DNA from: Paratrimastix pyriformis
Lineage: Eukaryota > Preaxostyla > Paratrimastigidae
Direction of reading: 5' to 3'
DNA length: 25,000 bases
Assembly: GCA_027972325.1 (NCBI GenBank)
Contig: JAPMOS010000238.1
Coordinates: 1-25,000 of the forward strand
Numbering within the stretch: the stretch's first letter is position 1; each line of letters begins with the position of its first letter. The position numbers were made by a program, and so were the translations under genes. The notes beneath the pieces are model-generated. The model was not told where the DNA came from, ran no database searches, and worked only from the letters and a program-made list of their open reading frames with translations. Positions 16,437 to 25,000 of this stretch are shown piece by piece.

Positions 16437-17083
16437 ATGGGCGGAAATATCAGTTATAACTCTATTCGTCAGGATTTGCTCAATCACTTATCTGTGAATG
16501 AAACAAATATCATTATGCAGCAGGTTAATACAGTTTTGAATGCCAAAATGAAATCATCTTTAGAAATATAGCACATATCAAAAACGTCAAAATAACTTTT
16601 GCTAATGATGTTAAAAATCAGGTTATTGCCAAATTGATATTGGATTCAACATCTACTACATCAACATATAATGATATATTGAATAAGATATCAGAAAAGC
16701 AAAACCAAGGGGGCATATTCACAGCTAACATGAACGTTTTAGATATGATTAAGAAGTTGCAAAATATTGTTGATGTCCATCGTGTCAACCAACAAATGCA
16801 AAATATTAGGAATTCTTTTGATGTGGTCAATTCTTTCCAGGTTATCAATGATACTTTTATGCCGACATCAAGTTTAGAAGATGTGGATTTAAGTGCCACA
16901 AACCAGGCTTACAATAAACAGGTTTATGATTCCTTAGCCGAAATCTATTCACAGATTGAACAACACACTAAAGATGATGAAGAACATGACATTGGACAGA
17001 CGGCGGATAATACGGCAGTCTTTGTGGCTATTGCGATCGTTATCGCGGTTGGCGGTGTGGTTTATTTACAGAGTAAAGATTAA
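16437..17083 (+). pseudogene. N-myristoylated, C-terminally anchored membrane protein (L1/F9/E248R-like layout), broken
   Basis: The N-terminus MGGNIS fits the myristoylation signal (Gly2, Ser6). The rest is helical and rich in Asn/Gln/Ile/Val, with few charges until an acidic stretch (TKDDEEHD) that precedes a membrane segment (VFVAIAIVIAVGGVVYL) and a three-residue tail. Myristoylated Gly2, a helical ectodomain and a C-terminal anchor are the layout of the poxvirus L1/F9 and African swine fever virus E248R entry proteins. I see this layout but no decisive cysteine pattern, so homology is inference. The gene is divergent from another membrane protein, which strengthens a virion-membrane role. 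It looks broken at about one place. Confidence 0.6.
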
Positions 17084-17122
17084 TTCATATATTTTCGTTT
17101 ATTAATTTATAGATTCACGTAG

Positions 17123-17371
17123 ATGACAAAAGTTAGCAAAAAAGAAGCAGTCGTTTTGCTAAGTGGGCTTTATTATGCTTTAACTAAACAGAAACAAGAT
17201 AAATTGTTTAAGATGACAATTTTAGCCGGAATGATACCTGATTCAATTCCTGAAACCGGTGAGGAAAGTGATGATGATGATGGTGATGGTGATGATAAAC
17301 CAAAAGAAAAACCTGAAGAAAAACCTGAAGAAAAGCCGGAGGATGAAGAAGAAAATAAGAGTGCACCATCC

Positions 17372-17416
<45 letters not shown>

Positions 17417-18571
17417 AAGAAAAAGATTGTGAAAGAAGATGCAAAAGATGAAGCTGATGCATTTGCAATCGAACTAGATGAGCCAGAAGGTGATGGCGCC
17501 ACTGCACCACCAATAGGTCCTGTTTTACCCGCCCCTGAAATAATACCTGAACCAATGGCTGCACCATCTGTGGACGATGTAGGCATTCCACCCGAATTGC
17601 ATGATGTGCCAAATGGTGATGTAATCATTCCTGCTGACTTACCCAACGGTGACGGTGCCATTCCCGAAGATATGGTGCAAGCGAGCAAAAAGACTATGGA
17701 AGAACTACATGATGAGGCTGAGAAGCTGTTCGATGAAGTAAAAATTGAGCCCGTAGAGGATGACACCAAGAAAATGACAAAAACTGCGAAGAAACTAGCC
17801 GCAATTGCCGCGAGAGTTGCGAGCGAAACGGCAATGTTCCGTGGTTATTATATGGATGAAACTATGAGAGGAATTATCAACAAGGAAATTGAGTTGTCTG
17901 GTAAATATTATCCATGGAGATGCTACATAAAAACTTATACGCCACGAATGTTCATGTTCAGAATTCCAAAAGAAGATTATTGTAGGATTAAAAGGGAAAT
18001 TTTCCACTTGTCAGAAGAAGAATTAGAACAAAACTTTAAAGACTATGATAATTTTCATGTGTTAAATAGAAGATTTATCAGCGCAGATGATCGCAAGAGT
18101 CAGAAATATCGTGATAAAATTAATGCCACAAATAAATTAGGCACAAGAACCTATATCAAAAAAGGCTTTAATGCTAAGAGTCTGGAGGGACTGAAGAAAG
18201 GGCGCTTAGCTCGCACTGTTGTCGAGAAAACTGTCGAAGATAAAAAAGAGGATGTAGAATATGATGATGATGAAGAAAGAAAAAAAGAACAACTCCGCCT
18301 TGCAAAGAAAGAACAAAAACGAATCGCTAAAGAAGAGAGAGTAGAACGTGAGCGTAAAGAACAAAAAGAAGCACAGGCAAAACAGGCTGAAGATGAACAA
18401 CATGAAGCTGAAGAGCGTGCTAAGAAAGAGAAGGAAGATGCTGATCGTGAAGTTGAAAGGAGAATAGCAAAAGAGGCTGATCGCAAAAAGAGACAAGAGG
18501 AGTCCGATGCTTTAGAAGCTGAGAGAGTCAGGAAACAAAAGGAATTTCAGAAGAAAAAACGCGTAAAATAG
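17123..18571 (+). CDS. Long acidic/basic low-complexity protein (482 aa)
   Basis: There are three parts. Residues 1-210 begin with a short helical segment, then KPEEKPEEKPE repeats, a run of about 14 Asp, and a Pro/Ala/Ile-rich region with repeated IPxxLPNGD-like units. Residues 215-380 look folded and aromatic, with the stretch SGKYYPWRCYIKTYTPRMF and Arg/Lys-rich sequence. Residues 385-482 form a long Glu/Lys/Arg/Ala coiled coil. No family is recognised. It could be a DNA-binding core or scaffold protein, given the basic middle and coiled-coil end, but this is a guess. The start follows an AT-rich stretch ending TTCACGTAG, with no TATC motif. The frame looks whole. Confidence 0.8.
17372..17413 (+). 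repeat. (GAT)14 microsatellite
   Basis: The perfect trinucleotide run codes for poly-Asp in the 482-aa protein. It also produces spurious Ser-rich and His-rich open frames on the other strand. Confidence 0.95.
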
Positions 18572-18576
18572 AAATT

Positions 18577-18581
18577 TATCA
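18577..18581 (+). promoter_or_regulatory. TATCA start motif
   Basis: TATCA lies 10 nt before the ATG at 18591, in the 19-bp gap after the 482-aa gene. Confidence 0.4.
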
Positions 18582-18590
18582 TCATATGTT

Positions 18591-19514
18591 ATGAACAACC
18601 TTATGCATCGAAAAGTTGAAACTATTAACGAAACGCAATTAGGTGATAGCTTACAGGATTTACACCACCCTAATAAAGTAATCCTAACCCCTTACGATGA
18701 GGCTATTGAAAGTCAAGATGTTGAACTCGCCAAAAATGTCGTGAAAATTAGATTTGATAGCGGACAGACTGCCTTTATCAAAAAGGAATGGTATGAAATG
18801 TCTGAAATCTTTAAACAACCAATCATATTCCAATCATTCGAACGGTACATGAAATGGATTTATCCTTTACTTAACAATGCCGGAAGGGATTTGCAATTTG
18901 ATGATGATGTTGATTCAATGGATGAACTTGGTGGCTTTATTGAAGAGGTGTCAAAATATAAACTGGAAAAACTATTGGCGGAATCTGTGGTATGTGATGT
19001 ATCACAGAATAGTGGATTGGTAGATGAAATACAGAAAATGAAAAGATATATCAACAAATATGATAGTGCTGTCAGTTCATGCATGGGAATGCTTAAAAAG
19101 CATGTGACAGAACGAATGCACAACTTCGAAAATGAATGGTTAGGCTTTATCAAAATGTGGAGTGTTGTGTATCAAAACGAAAAGTATAGCGAAATCACTT
19201 ATGAACTTATCCTTCAAGCCATTAAGTCTAACAACATTATTGACATTTGCATCATGAATGTTAAGTATAACAACATCATCTTTAAGTTCATCCGGTACTT
19301 TGAACAGTATGTCATCAAAAATGATAAGAATTCTGTCGTATCAAACAAATATGAACTAAGCTTAATGCTGCCGGATGCTGCACAAACTGTTTCTGACATT
19401 GCTACATCTATTTCCGGAATTATCACAAATACTAAAGTCTTAGACAAAAGCACATTGCTACGTCAGGTTTCTAATCTTGTCTCTATGAAAGGACTGACTG
19501 CTGGACTGTTCTAA
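18591..19514 (+). CDS. Unknown helical protein (307 aa)
   Basis: No family is recognised. The protein is mostly helical with an even mix of charged and aromatic residues. Recognisable stretches are VVKIRFDSGQTAFIKKEWYEM (about residues 50-70), a Lys/Glu helical middle, and a C-terminal part with SDIATSISGIITN that is less charged. There is no signal peptide or clear membrane segment. The TATCA-type start motif groups it with capsid and membrane genes, so a virion component is plausible by context only. It ends tail to tail with the VLTF3-like gene, the two stops overlapping by four bases (19511-19514). The frame looks whole. Confidence 0.75.
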   Translation: MNNLMHRKVETINETQLGDSLQDLHHPNKVILTPYDEAIESQDVELAKNVVKIRFDSGQTAFIKKEWYEMSEIFKQPIIFQSFERYMKWIYPLLNNAGRDLQFDDDVDSMDELGGFIEEVSKYKLEKLLAESVVCDVSQNSGLVDEIQKMKRYINKYDSAVSSCMGMLKKHVTERMHNFENEWLGFIKMWSVVYQNEKYSEITYELILQAIKSNNIIDICIMNVKYNNIIFKFIRYFEQYVIKNDKNSVVSNKYELSLMLPDAAQTVSDIATSISGIITNTKVLDKSTLLRQVSNLVSMKGLTAGLF

Positions 19515-20095
19515 AGTCCTAACTCTTTCCACTTCTTTTCGTACTTCTTTATGAACTCACGATTTACACATATTCGCTTTAAAAGTTTCTTGTCATTAAT
19601 TCCGTTTAATAGTAATAGCTTATATAGGATGAACTTATAGTTCATTCTGTATTTGGATATACTTAATTTGTCTTTGATTGTGGAAAATTGCCTCTGCATG
19701 TTTTCACGTATCCGTGTTGACAGTTGGTAATCAATCATCTTATTCACAACTTGTTTAAAGTAGTTCGATGGCTTATAAGGAACATAATGGGACTTATTCC
19801 TCGCTGCCCTTTCTTCTTCAAAATTGTTCACAAGTGGACGCTCTAATAATGTGCCACATTTCTCGCAAACTATTAATCCTTCTTCTGTCTGAATATGATT
19901 GTCTCTGTTTTCACAACATGATGGAATGTGAAACGATGGAATGTGAAACATTCCAGCCTGATTCGCGTTCGCGAATAACGTCTCCTCACGATGCTTGTCT
20001 TTATTCTGCCGTGCAACATAGTCCCTATATGTCGACAAAAGCCAATCACCTTCCTTTCTTTTTCGTTCATTATCCTCTTTCTCTTTTGGATTCAT
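19511..20095 (-). CDS. VLTF3-like late transcription factor with zinc ribbon
   Basis: The 194-residue protein has a Lys/Arg/Glu-rich N-terminus (1-45), then metal-binding residues C60/C61, possibly H67, and C77-x2-C80-G, forming a half-degenerate zinc ribbon. Next comes HYVPYKPSNYFKQVVNKMIDY (104-124). A ribbon followed by Y-x-x-Y-K-x-S/R-N-Y/H-F with a helical C-terminal domain is the signature I associate with poxvirus/NCLDV VLTF3, a late-gene transcription factor. Residues 140-194 are basic and helical, as in that family. The motif TATCT lies 18 nt before the start (20117-20113). It is probably made early and would switch on capsid-class genes. The call rests on motif recognition and a profile search should confirm it. 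A small peptide repeat, HIPSFHIPS, precedes the ribbon. Confidence 0.68.
   Translation of the reverse strand: MNPKEKEDNERKRKEGDWLLSTYRDYVARQNKDKHREETLFANANQAGMFHIPSFHIPSCCENRDNHIQTEEGLIVCEKCGTLLERPLVNNFEEERAARNKSHYVPYKPSNYFKQVVNKMIDYQLSTRIRENMQRQFSTIKDKLSISKYRMNYKFILYKLLLLNGINDKKLLKRICVNREFIKKYEKKWKELGL
19937..19990 (+). repeat. Double-hairpin motif, copy 2, inside the VLTF3-like gene
   Basis: TGGAATGT-GAA-ACATTCCA (19937-19955) is followed by GCCTG and ATTCGCG-TT-CGCGAAT (19961-19976), then AACG and TCTCCTCACG. It matches the order and partly the sequence of 12779-12832. A 15-bp direct repeat (GATGGAATGTGAAAC) also overlaps its left hairpin. Confidence 0.6.
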
Positions 20096-20142
20096 TTTAA
20101 TATAATCAATTAAGATATTATATTAATGTAAATGTTCAAAAT

Positions 20143-20892
20143 TTATAACTGCAAATAGGACAAAATCTCTTCCTTCTCTTCTGATGTTAGCTTCTTATGA
20201 TTCTTTGTAATGCCAATCAATGCCTTCTTGTAACTGTCTGCATCTTTCCTTGCGGAATATCCTTTGTATGTGGCAATCGATTGAATGCTATTTAGTTTCG
20301 TCTTAAGCTCTGTTGGTAATTCTTTCTTCGTTTTTCCATATTTGAATTGAATACCTGCAACTGTCTGATTCTTTTCACTCCGCCTTTTGATAATGTTAGG
20401 ATTTAGTTTTAATGCCTTACCGCATTGATATAATGATTCATAAACTGTTTGCTCTCCTTTTTCATTCGTGATGATTACTTCACGTTTCGTTCGTTTAGTA
20501 TATTGTTTCGAACCAATTTCTGTTTTTGGCTTATATGCTTCTGGTTGACGACATATGTCTTTCAGATATCTTTCACGATTCTCTGTTCTCCTGTCATTAT
20601 CACTTTTCTTCGCTCGTATCATGTTAAGCATCTGATATCCATCTTGCTTAAACTTTTGAATGCAATTCTCTTCTGCTTGCTTGATGTCATCACAATCAAT
20701 GACTTCATCAATCATTTCTATTTTAAACTTGCCAATGCCTACCTCTCGCATTCTGTCGTATAATCGACTGACACATGCACCCTTTGCATGGGCTTTGTGA
20801 ACACTCCATCGTGCTGTCATATTCCGCGTTGAACCTATATATACTTCCATCGGGTCAACTGTGTTGTATATTTTATAAATGGTGAATTTCAT
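20143..20892 (-). CDS. GIY-YIG endonuclease with NUMOD/IENR1-like DNA-binding module
   Basis: The 249-residue protein has an N-terminal GIY-YIG nuclease domain (1-95) with IYKIYN (5-10), VYIGSTRN (17-24), catalytic-type R28 with nearby H32, and the metal-binding Glu in QAEENCIQKF (about 74/75). The middle is basic (85-135). Residues about 135-185 (VYESLYQCGKALKLNPNIIKRR, then GIQFKYGK) resemble the NUMOD/IENR1 helix-turn-helix seen in homing nucleases and large DNA viruses. The C-terminus is Lys-rich. Possible roles are homing, resolution of replication intermediates or host DNA damage. The start is supported by TATCT (20915-20911), 19 nt upstream. Segment A appears to have the same gene at the window edge. 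The frame looks whole. Confidence 0.88.
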   Translation of the reverse strand: MKFTIYKIYNTVDPMEVYIGSTRNMTARWSVHKAHAKGACVSRLYDRMREVGIGKFKIEMIDEVIDCDDIKQAEENCIQKFKQDGYQMLNMIRAKKSDNDRRTENRERYLKDICRQPEAYKPKTEIGSKQYTKRTKREVIITNEKGEQTVYESLYQCGKALKLNPNIIKRRSEKNQTVAGIQFKYGKTKKELPTELKTKLNSIQSIATYKGYSARKDADSYKKALIGITKNHKKLTSEEKEEILSYLQL

Positions 20893-20910
20893 CTTATATA
20901 GATTTGTATA

Positions 20911-20915
20911 AGATA
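20911..20915 (-). promoter_or_regulatory. TATCT promoter motif of the GIY-YIG gene
   Basis: TATCT lies within TGAAAATTATCTTATAC on the minus strand. The same block occurs before the probable GIY-YIG start at position 24. Confidence 0.5.
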
Positions 20916-20958
20916 ATTTTCAGAAATCTTTAAACCTATTTTATCTCCGTTTATTCGT

Positions 20959-21096
20959 TCAATGTTTATCTTTATGCTTTGTTAGTCGCTGACCGTATAC
21001 AATTAGTCCCTCCAACATTGCTTCTAATAGATTGGTAATATCCTTCATGGAACGTGATATTTCTGTCAGTTTGTCTTCCAACTTTATTGGTTCCAT
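20959..21096 (-). CDS. Small conserved ORF downstream of PolB (45 aa)
   Basis: This is the counterpart of the ORF at 75-239. It shares SMKDITNLLEA, a following MLEG/LLEE stretch and VYG, and occupies the same place between PolB and GIY-YIG. The N-terminus (MEPIKLEDKLTEI) and the short Lys/His-rich tail differ. It begins 25 bp after the end of PolB coding sequence, whereas copy 1 overlaps PolB. The function is unknown. Confidence 0.6.
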   Translation of the reverse strand: MEPIKLEDKLTEISRSMKDITNLLEAMLEGLIVYGQRLTKHKDKH

Positions 21097-21426
21097 GTAT
21101 ATCTATTAAAGTGCTTTAAATTTATTCATCCTCTGCATCCTCTGCATCCTTTGCAATCTTGTAATGTCCGAACGCGTAGCTCTCAGTTTGATTGTATAGA
21201 TAGCGCTTGTCATCATATGAACATAACGCAAACTTATTGACTTCAACTGTATATATCTTATGCTTCTTGCTTTGAATAGTATAGAACTTAGCTTTTAGGT
21301 GTGCATCAACAATTTCCTCTTCAGTTTTGCATTCTGAAAGTAGACAACTCACGAACCGCTTGTGCGACAGATCTTGCTTAACTGTTGATGACTTCACACC
21401 TTTACATTTTGCATGCTCAACAAGTA

Positions 21427-21498
21427 CTTTTTGTTTCTCGTTATCTTTTTGTTTCTTGTCATCTTTTTGTTTCTTGCCATCTTTTTGTTCCTTGTCAT
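21427..21498. repeat. 18-bp tandem repeat, four units, in the PolB C-terminal region
   Basis: Four copies of CTTTTTGTTTCTTGTCAT with few changes run from 21427 to 21498. They code on the minus strand for a Lys/Asp/Gln-rich tract that is absent at this point in PolB copy 1. Confidence 0.9.
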
Positions 21499-23820
21499 CT
21501 TCTGAATCCTCATATTCCTCAACAACATATGAATATAGCTTTGAACGTAGTCCGCAAAACTCTGTAATAGACATTGATTTAGCTTCGTCTTTGAAATATC
21601 CAATTTTGCATGATTCCTCTTTTCGTAAAGTGGATGCCCTTTTGGATATTCAGCTTCTTCTTTGAAATAACATTCCGTCACATCGTATAATGGATGCTTT
21701 TTTGGATATTCGGATGTATCTAATTTGTCTTTGAATGATTTCATGTCCTCATATAGGTCTTCCGTCTCTATTGATAAGCATAAACTGTCAGTGTCTGTAA
21801 ATAGTAATTTCATTTTGTCACCATATTTCTTTTTCATTGTGTTGTAATAAAAGTCATACATATGTACCTTCGAAATGTCTAATATCGATAGTCCTACAGC
21901 AATTGGCATGTTCAATACTACTGACGTTGGCTTCGAATGAACTCCAATAAGGTTCTCGTTAAATATGACTGAATGGTCATAACTTGGCTTCGCAATCATC
22001 TTGCGTGCCTTCTTAATATCGGATGCTATTTTAAAGTCTATATGCGCCCGATTGTTTTGCATCGTTTTACCAAAAACTGCATTGTTGACTAATTTAAAGA
22101 AATTTTTCTCGAATTTGTTCTCGCTGTTTGCTCTGAGCTTTGAATTGAATGCAATATATTCCGCAAGCCATGCCTCCTGTTCGAACGACATCACACGGTT
22201 CACATTCTTCAGTACTAAGCCATTCTCCAAATAAAATTGTAATGCCCTGTAATGCACTACATATCCTATTTTATCTTCAAAATCACAAATTAGTTTAGCC
22301 ACTTTTGCTGGCTTTAGGTTTAGCTTGTCTTTTAAATACTTCTGATATTCAGAAAGCTTCTCTTCAGCAACTACACGCTTTGATGGGGCTAACGGATAAT
22401 CATTATGTAAGTCATGTATGTTATTTTCTCCATTAGGATAACTAAGATCAACATCAAATATATATCCTCTTTTCCCAGTTTTGCTCAATGAAAGTATCGA
22501 TTTCTTTGTAAACTCTTTTACTTTCTTTTCTGAAAGCCATTTATAATCGCCAACTGGTAAAAGATATGACATTGCTCTACCATATAAATTATTGGCATCC
22601 AAATATAGAATGTATAATGCCTTCTTTGTTGCATCGTATGACTTCATATATTTATTATTTGCTTTTGTATAACGGTTCGCAATCATCGAAATTCCACCTC
22701 GAATCCCTGACTCTACCATCAGATGCATATCCATCTGGTCTTCATTAAATAAGTCTAACTTGACATCTGACATCAATAGTGCCGCATCCCACGACATTGA
22801 TGGCAATGATACATAACAGGCTGGATCTAGTCCAAAATAGTCGTGGCACATATCACGAAACTTCTCAAACACATCACATAACAGTAGAACGTCCGTCTTC
22901 AGATATGTGTCATGATAATCACCAATGTTCTTGCAATTAAATTCTTTCCATACTTTCAGTCCATGCTTATAGTCCTTATTACTTATCCCCGAACGCTTAA
23001 GACTACTCCAAAAAGCTTCCTGTGGTGGTAGTGACGTCTCTTTGAATCTATCCATCGAATCCATGTATTCATACGGGTAAATTCCTTTGCCACATAATAA
23101 TTTTAGTCCTTCTTCGCTAATATCCTTCCATTCTGCTTTTGTCACTTTAAATTCATCGTACGATTTTTTGGCTAGATTAGCGGCAAGTGTATCAAGTGAC
23201 TCTGCCATAAAGGCAATACTGTCTTTGAAATCTATATCATCCATGCTGAATGTTAGGTACTTCTCTTCTGTTTGTGCAATGCAACTAATCTTTTTACTTT
23301 GCTTACCAATTTCTTGCATTATCGCATGTGCATCATATCCTTTAAGATTGTGGAAAAAGACTGGCAATTTATAGTTCTTCAGATTGTAACTTAGATTGCA
23401 TGAACCATGTGCTGGTCCTCTGTATTCACCTGTAATATGGTCGTGGTCATGAACTTTACTCTTATTGTATAACTCTTTCACAACCTCTTTAGGATCTCCT
23501 GCTACTGGTTCACGCACTTTCATGAATGGCTTGTGACATATATAGCAGTCAGTTGCCTTTTCAAATTCTTTTGTTTCTTTCCTTGTTAGCTTTCTCATTT
23601 CCTTTTTCATCCCAACAATCTCTTTAATCCATTTGTAGTCTTCCTTCAATGATTGTAGGAAATGTTCTACCGCATTTTCACCACGATATAGCCTTAATGG
23701 CTTTTCGAACCCTTCACCTTTATAGGTACTCACAATTTTGTATGCATATGAACATATATCATTTCGTAGACATGCATCTTTCTTTTCCATTTTGTCTTTA
23801 TCCGTTGCTTTTGGTAATAA

Positions 23821-24960
23821 TGCTTCAAAATCTGCATACACACAAAATGGTTGCTTAAGCTTCTTCGCAATATGTGTAAATGCACATTTCGAACGCTCCT
23901 TCGTTGGTAGCCTCGCTTTGCAACAGTCGTGGACTCGGCAATACGGCTTGTGCTTCTCTAGCAACTCTTCTCTACCAAACCCATGCATACAGTTCATACA
24001 AAAGTGCATCTCATGCTCATGTTTCGATTGGCTTGATCCTAATAGACGTGATAATGATTTGATTAGAACATAATGCGATTTTATATCCTCATCAAATGTA
24101 TTTAAATCACATGCACGCATGTTATTCTCTCCTTTCTCTGTTAGATACAATAAGTTTACCGTTTTCTCGTCTGTCTTGCTGTCTGGTGACACATATAAGG
24201 GGTAAAATGTGGCATTCTCCCTTTTTCCAATTTTTGCTTTTTTATATCCCAATACATTTATCGCTAAGTCGTTTTGTCTCTCGAACTTTGGAATACTATC
24301 AAGTTCCATCGGAAAATCTATTCCATCTAAATTTAGCGCTTTTATCTTATCCTTTTTGTTATATTGATCCACCCTATGTGCGTTACATTTTTCCGGAAAC
24401 AAATGTGCAAGAATACACCACTTAAAACATTCAGTGTCATTATTTTGGATGTTTATTGTGGCTCTTTTATCTACAAGTTCTTTCGGTAATGGAATGTAAC
24501 TACTTCCTCGCATCGGTTCATATAGACTTGTGTTGACATATAGGCAAATTACTCGTTTTATAACCCAATTGCTTCCCATGTTTACATAACTGTCTGCATG
24601 CTCCTGAATAATTGGTATCGCTTTTGCAATACACTTTTTGATATCACTCTTTCGTAGAATTAGGTCGGAACCTGATGAAAAAAAAGGTGTCATTGATTCT
24701 TCTACTCTTACCCTTTCTACCTCTGTTTCTTCTGGCTTTCTTATTACTGGTTTTACAAATTTGACTTCCATCGTAAAGTTTACCTTGACTTGTCCTTCTT
24801 TGAATCGCTTGCTTAGAATGTCCTCGATCAAATCTTGTGTCTCCGAAAATGTATTCTCTATGCTCTGTCTATAATCTAACGTCGTATCGCCCATATCGCT
24901 ATTGGCTATTCGATAATTTTGATATATCCTTTCAATGATTTCGTGCAATCTTGTACATGA
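23821..24960 (-). repeat. Inverted near-identical 1.14-kb PolB block (right arm)
   Basis: It pairs with 7507-8646. See the left arm for how identity was judged. The edge at 23821 coincides with a sharp rise in differences. Confidence 0.85.
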
Positions 24961-25000
24961 TACTTTGGTATCTGTCCAAACTCTACTGTATCATCTTTTT

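Larger units (their letters stand above)
9180..25000. mobile_element. Maverick/Polinton segment C (long body of one element, right end outside window)
   Basis: A run of densely packed genes without host sequence holds the acidic protein, packaging ATPase, MCP, membrane proteins, VLTF3-like factor, GIY-YIG nuclease and PolB. MCP, A32/FtsK-like ATPase and PolB together are established hallmarks of Polintons. PolB reads leftwards into the element, so by analogy with segments A and B its integrase should lie just beyond 25000. I did not find an adenovirus-type maturation protease. Several genes look whole (ATPase, MCP, 247-aa, 482-aa, 307-aa, VLTF3-like, GIY-YIG). At least four are broken (PolB, the two membrane proteins and the acidic Pro-rich gene). 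The element looks fairly young. Confidence 0.85.
21122..25000 (-). pseudogene. Polinton PolB, copy 3, longest copy, broken and cut by the window edge
   Basis: The long open part (21394-24948, 1184 codons) shows nearly the whole enzyme: the INIQNNDTECFKW block, a C2H2-type finger, exonuclease I with Asp at about residue 373 (YADFEA), CYICHK plus HDHDHITGEYRG (about 498), exonuclease II HNLKGYDAH (about 533), exonuclease [12 protein letters not shown] (about 681), Pol A LDANNLYGRAM (about 781), Pol B KLVNNAVFGKTM (about 951) and Pol C FTDTDSLC (about 1047). All catalytic acidic residues are present. The C-terminal part (to 21122) has a Lys/Asp-rich insert coded by 18-bp repeats. The N-terminus lies beyond 25000. 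The gene has about two breaks in the window, so I treat it as a fossil, though a young one. Confidence 0.93.

Noticed and set aside
17173-17769. Minus-strand Ser-rich and His-rich open frames
   Set aside because: They are shadows of the (GAT)n tract and Asp/Glu codons of the 482-aa gene.
18151-18496. Minus-strand Ser/Phe-rich open frames
   Set aside because: They are antisense to the Lys/Glu coiled coil of the 482-aa gene, with no start motif.
23738-24874. Several plus-strand open frames of 60-111 aa, repeated on the minus strand at 7593-8729
   Set aside because: They are antisense shadows of PolB copies 3 and 2. They recur exactly because the underlying DNA is an inverted repeat.
1-25000. 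tRNA or rRNA genes
   Set aside because: No cloverleaf-like A/B box pair or conserved rRNA segment was recognised on either strand by eye.

Overview
The window is almost entirely Maverick/Polinton DNA: large self-synthesising, virus-like elements that carry a retroviral-type integrase (INT), a protein-primed family B DNA polymerase (PolB), an A32/FtsK-like packaging ATPase and a capsid protein. The host is a eukaryote with AT-rich DNA, compact intron-poor genes and very short 5' leaders. The style of the INT and PolB proteins and the TCA-type start motifs make a trichomonad (Trichomonas vaginalis or a relative) the best guess. That host call is inference from remembered family features, since no unambiguous host gene is present.

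Three element segments can be told apart. Segment A (1 to about 5.46 kb) reads, from its inner side to its end: the start of a probable GIY-YIG gene at the window edge, a conserved small ORF, a much-broken PolB (- strand), a full-length INT (+ strand) and a 56-aa ORF. From 5.44 to 6.3 kb lies AT-rich non-coding DNA with 127-bp tandem repeats. Segment B (about 6.3-9.18 kb) is a second INT (-) / PolB (+) head-to-head pair in the opposite orientation, with PolB ending abruptly at about 9180. Segment C (9.18-25 kb) is the long body of one element. It holds an acidic protein, packaging ATPase, two small paralogous coiled-coil proteins, major capsid protein (MCP), a hairpin-rich spacer, several small or unknown proteins, two membrane proteins expressed from a divergent promoter, a long Asp/Lys-rich protein, an unknown 307-aa protein, a VLTF3-like zinc-ribbon transcription factor, a GIY-YIG endonuclease, a small ORF and a third PolB that runs off the right edge.

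INT and PolB lie head to head across short AT-rich promoters, with INT towards the element end and PolB reading inwards. The C body carries replication (PolB), packaging and capsid (ATPase, MCP), likely membrane or entry proteins, and a predicted late transcription factor. Many genes have a TATCA or TATCT motif 3-25 nt before the start codon. TATCA sits mainly before capsid, ATPase, membrane and acidic-protein genes; TATCT before PolB, GIY-YIG, VLTF3-like and small genes. This hints at two expression classes in the style of nucleocytoplasmic large DNA viruses (NCLDV).

Most notable are the VLTF3-like factor, the myristoylated/transmembrane protein pair resembling the L1/F9/E248R style, the two promoter classes, a twice-occurring double-hairpin motif with a compensatory base-pair change, and an inverted 1.14-kb stretch shared almost without change by two PolB copies that differ clearly outside it.
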